A stretch of 64,000 nucleotides of DNA, taken from NCBI RefSeq assembly GCF_003663945.1, contig NZ_RCCH01000001.1:496001-560000 (forward strand), read 5' to 3'. The notes beneath the pieces were generated by a model that ran no database searches, was not told the DNA's origin, and saw only the letters and a list, made by a program, of their open reading frames with translations. Below, piece after piece: positions 61,254-64,000 of the stretch; within the stretch, counting starts at the first letter, position 1, and each line of letters begins with the position of its first letter. The position numbers were made by a program, and so were the translations under genes. The DNA is from Lacinutrix venerupis (GTDB lineage Bacteria; Bacteroidota; Bacteroidia; Flavobacteriales; Flavobacteriaceae).

Positions 61254-63356
61254 ATGGCAACTAACCTACAAACTCCTATAGATTACTTAAAAGGTGTTGG
61301 ACCAAATCGTGCCGATTTGCTTCGCAAAGAACTTGGTATACACACTTACCAAGATTTAATAAATCTATTTCCAAATCGCTATTTAGACCGTACAAAATAC
61401 TATAAAATTAACCAGTTAAACCCAAGTACGGCCGAAGTACAAATTATAGGAAAAATTACAAGTTTTAAGGAAGTCTCACAAAAAAGAGGCAAACGATTAG
61501 TAGCTACTTTTCAAGACGAAACTGGCACCATGGAATTGGTTTGGTTTCGAGGTCAAAAATGGATTCGTGAATCGCTAAAAAAAAATGTGCCTTACGTGAT
61601 TTTTGGCAAAACAAATTTGTTTGGTGGCAAGTTTAACATGCCACATCCAGACATAGAATTAAAGACAGAACACGAGCAAAATTTACGCTCTACAATGCAA
61701 CCCATTTATCCTTCGACAGAGAAACTTTCAAACAAAGGAATCACTAACAGAATGATGATGAAAATCATGCAAAATCTGTTTATAGAAACGGGTGGAAAAT
61801 TTGTTGAAACGCTCTCGAAAAACATCCTCGAAAATCTTAAAATAATTTCTAAATCTGAAGCCCTTTTTAACATCCATTTTCCTAAGAGTCCAGAGCTACT
61901 TTTCAAGGCACAATTTAGACTAAAATTTGAAGAATTATTTTACATACAATTACAATTAATTTTAAAAAATTTAATTCATAAATCTAAAATAAAAGGCTTT
62001 CCTTTTGAAAACGTTGGAGCACTTTTTAATACCTTTTTTAAACACCATTTACCGTTTGAATTAACTGGTGCACAAAAACGAGTACTTAAAGAAATTAGGG
62101 CAGATTTAGGTAGTAATGCACAAATGAACCGACTTTTACAAGGCGATGTTGGTTCTGGAAAAACAATTGTTGCACTAATGTCAATGTTAATGGCGCTTGA
62201 CAACGGTTTTCAAGCCTGCTTAATGGCGCCAACTGAAATTTTGTCAGTTCAGCACTATAATGGGTTATCTGAATTGTGTAAAGATTTGAAAATCAGTATT
62301 AAAATACTTACAGGTTCAAGTAAAACTTCAGAGCGTCGTGAAATACACGAAATGCTAGAAAATGGCGAATTAGACATCTTAATTGGCACTCACGCATTAC
62401 TTGAAGATAAAGTAAAATTTAAAAATTTAGGACTGGCAATTATAGATGAGCAACATCGATTTGGAGTAAAGCAACGCTCTAAATTATGGAAAAAAAACAC
62501 CTTTCCTCCTCACGTTTTAGTAATGACCGCAACACCAATTCCGCGAACATTAGCCATGTCGGTTTATGGTGATTTAGACATCTCAATTATTGACGAATTA
62601 CCACCCGGAAGAAAGGCCATAAAAACGGTTCATAGATACGACTCAAATAGGCTAAAAGTTTTTCAGTTTTTACGATCTGAAATCAAGAAAAAAAGACAGG
62701 TTTATATTGTCTATCCATTGATACAAGAAAGTGCTCAAATGGACTACAAAGATTTAATGGATGGCTACGAAAGTATTGCTCGAGATTTTCCTGCTCCAGA
62801 GTTTCAAATTTCTATTGTTCATGGCAAAATGAAACCTGCAGATAAGGAGTTCGAAATGCAAAGATTTATAAAAGGTCAAACACAAATTATGGTAGCAACA
62901 ACTGTAATTGAAGTTGGCGTAAATGTGCCAAATGCATCGGTAATGATTATTGAAAGCGCAGAGCGTTTTGGGCTTTCACAATTACACCAATTACGTGGTC
63001 GTGTTGGTCGTGGTGCAGAGCAAAGTTATTGCATTTTAATGACGAGCCATAAACTCTCAGAAAACAGTAAAAAACGCATTGAAACCATGGTAAGAACTAA
63101 TGATGGTTTTGAAATTGCCGAAGTAGATTTAAAACTTCGTGGTCCTGGAGATATTATGGGAACACAACAAAGCGGTATATTAAATCTTAGAATTGCAGAT
63201 ATTGTAAAAGACAACGACATTTTACAACACGCTAGATATTACGCAAAAAAGGTTTTAGAAAAAGATCCATCGCTTGGCCACCCAGAAAATGCTGTAATTC
63301 TAGAAACATACAGGCAAATGAGTAAGTACAAGAATATTTGGAATTATATTAGCTAA
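61254..63356 (+). CDS. recG: ATP-dependent DNA helicase RecG
   Basis: Branch-migrating helicase for stalled forks and Holliday junctions; 700 residues, the usual length. An N-terminal wedge/OB domain (about 50-150) precedes the helicase motors: motif I LLQGDVGSGKTIVA (about 297-310), Ia MAPTEILS, II IIDEQHRFG, III MTATPIPRTLA, and later VATTVIEVGVNVP and HQLRGRVGRG. The TRG motif region follows. The start ATG at 61254 fits family alignment (MATNLQTPIDYLKGVGPNRA). miaE-like gene follows 30 bases later. Confidence 0.96.
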   Translation: MATNLQTPIDYLKGVGPNRADLLRKELGIHTYQDLINLFPNRYLDRTKYYKINQLNPSTAEVQIIGKITSFKEVSQKRGKRLVATFQDETGTMELVWFRGQKWIRESLKKNVPYVIFGKTNLFGGKFNMPHPDIELKTEHEQNLRSTMQPIYPSTEKLSNKGITNRMMMKIMQNLFIETGGKFVETLSKNILENLKIISKSEALFNIHFPKSPELLFKAQFRLKFEELFYIQLQLILKNLIHKSKIKGFPFENVGALFNTFFKHHLPFELTGAQKRVLKEIRADLGSNAQMNRLLQGDVGSGKTIVALMSMLMALDNGFQACLMAPTEILSVQHYNGLSELCKDLKISIKILTGSSKTSERREIHEMLENGELDILIGTHALLEDKVKFKNLGLAIIDEQHRFGVKQRSKLWKKNTFPPHVLVMTATPIPRTLAMSVYGDLDISIIDELPPGRKAIKTVHRYDSNRLKVFQFLRSEIKKKRQVYIVYPLIQESAQMDYKDLMDGYESIARDFPAPEFQISIVHGKMKPADKEFEMQRFIKGQTQIMVATTVIEVGVNVPNASVMIIESAERFGLSQLHQLRGRVGRGAEQSYCILMTSHKLSENSKKRIETMVRTNDGFEIAEVDLKLRGPGDIMGTQQSGILNLRIADIVKDNDILQHARYYAKKVLEKDPSLGHPENAVILETYRQMSKYKNIWNYIS

Positions 63357-63386
63357 TACAATACCTTTGCCAAAAAACAGTACATT

Positions 63387-63974
63387 ATGAGCATGCTTCA
63401 CTTAAAACTAGAAACCGATCCACGTTGGGTAACCATTGTAGAAAGTAATATTGAAGAAATTTTAACCGATCATGCTTGGTGCGAACAAAAAGCGGCTACA
63501 AACGCTATAACAATAATCACCAACAATAGTGAACATGAAGAGTTGGTAACAGAGCTTATAAAATTAGCTCAAGAAGAATTGGAGCATTTCCAGATGGTTC
63601 ACGATATTATTAAAAAACGCGGCTACACTTTAGGTCGTGAGCGTAAAGACCATTACGTAAACCAATTGTATAAGTTTATGAATAAAGGCGGAAGCAGACA
63701 ACAAAGCTTTGTCGATCGCTTATTATTTTCTGCAATGATAGAAGCACGTAGTTGCGAACGTTTTAAACTTTTATCGAAACGTATAAAAGACAAAGAACTG
63801 TCTAAATTTTACCACGATTTAATGATTAGCGAAGCTGGACATTACACTACATTTATAACCTTTGCAAGAAAATATGGCAAAGGCATTGATGTAGATAAAC
63901 GCTGGAAAGAGCTTGTAGCATTCGAAGGCGAATTAATTAAAAGCTACGGTAAAAGCGAAACCATTCACGGTTAA
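63387..63974 (+). CDS. miaE: tRNA-(ms2io6A)-hydroxylase MiaE-like
   Basis: Di-iron monooxygenase that hydroxylates the isopentenyl group of ms2i6A37 in tRNAs; 195 residues, complete in the window. Ferritin-like four-helix bundle with di-iron ligands in EQKAATNAI, LAQEELEHFQMVH, MIEARSCERFKLL and MISEAGHYTTF, giving the Glu and ExxH pairs. It lies 30 bases behind recG and may share its transcript. Its C-terminal end is a few residues before the window edge. Confidence 0.9.
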   Translation: MSMLHLKLETDPRWVTIVESNIEEILTDHAWCEQKAATNAITIITNNSEHEELVTELIKLAQEELEHFQMVHDIIKKRGYTLGRERKDHYVNQLYKFMNKGGSRQQSFVDRLLFSAMIEARSCERFKLLSKRIKDKELSKFYHDLMISEAGHYTTFITFARKYGKGIDVDKRWKELVAFEGELIKSYGKSETIHG

Positions 63975-64000
63975 GCTTTTTTTTACTTCAACAACCTTTT

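Noticed and set aside
1-64000. tRNA, rRNA and CRISPR features
   Set aside because: No cloverleaf, CCA-type tail or rRNA block and no regularly spaced repeats with unique spacers were seen; the direct repeats at 39783-39832 are too few and too short.

Overview
The window is a stretch of AT-rich chromosome from a member of the Flavobacteriaceae (phylum Bacteroidota), most likely a marine genus. I cannot fix the genus from sequence alone. The evidence is a TonB-dependent receptor with a carboxypeptidase-like N-terminal domain, a type 9 secretion (T9SS) sorting domain, lipoproteins with an acidic stretch right after the lipidated cysteine, LytTR signalling, a fused alpha/beta E1 dehydrogenase, RNase Y beside ZapA, and promoter boxes of the Bacteroidota type (TTG/TTTG, about 20 bases, TAnnTTTG). 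There are no rRNA or tRNA genes, no complete insertion sequence and no CRISPR array. Most genes are conserved flavobacterial core genes, with a few accessory blocks between them.

Layout. 1-9000: the 3' end of lpd, two outer-membrane beta-barrel proteins around aroQ, xerD, two tandem PAS histidine kinases that look like a duplication, then rny, a well-structured 6S-RNA-like non-coding RNA, zapA and a small coiled-coil gene. 9100-13350: an M23 endopeptidase and a TonB-dependent receptor. 13350-14380: a small accessory gene between inverted repeats. 14388-26940: a PLP-dependent enzyme, msrA, a DUF5916 protein, a LolD-like ATPase, a LOG-family protein, a degenerate M1-peptidase-like protein and a branched-chain 2-oxoacid dehydrogenase E1.

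27000-33540: an accessory operon of five secreted or membrane proteins, headed by a MORN-repeat protein. Its borders resemble those of the small accessory gene at 13.5 kb. 33592-47430: a methyltransferase/DUF202/P-loop kinase operon, an alpha/beta hydrolase, an SMR exporter, a three-domain stress lipoprotein, a DJ-1/PfpI protein, a cupin, holA, a lone HsdR N-terminal-like nuclease domain, a glycosyltransferase, a T9SS cargo gene broken by a one-base frameshift, an OmpA-like lipoprotein, a Sua5/TsaC protein and a lipoprotein esterase.

47464-57231: the UvrD/PcrA helicase, then eight closely spaced minus-strand genes: six lipoproteins (five predicted to reach the cell surface) followed by a LytS-type sensor kinase and its LytTR response regulator. 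This is the most system-like accessory unit in the window. 57481-64000: a conserved membrane-anchored protein, a patatin-like phospholipase, an active M1 aminopeptidase, recG and miaE.

The genes mostly serve envelope biogenesis and remodelling (M23, TonB receptor, OmpA, LolD-like ATPase, lipoproteins, patatin), DNA processing (XerD, UvrD, RecG, HolA) and central metabolism (Lpd, E1, AroQ). The items most worth a second look are the lipoprotein/LytTR operon, the two accessory blocks with shared borders, the 6S-like RNA, the catalytically degenerate M1 homologue and the frameshifted T9SS gene.
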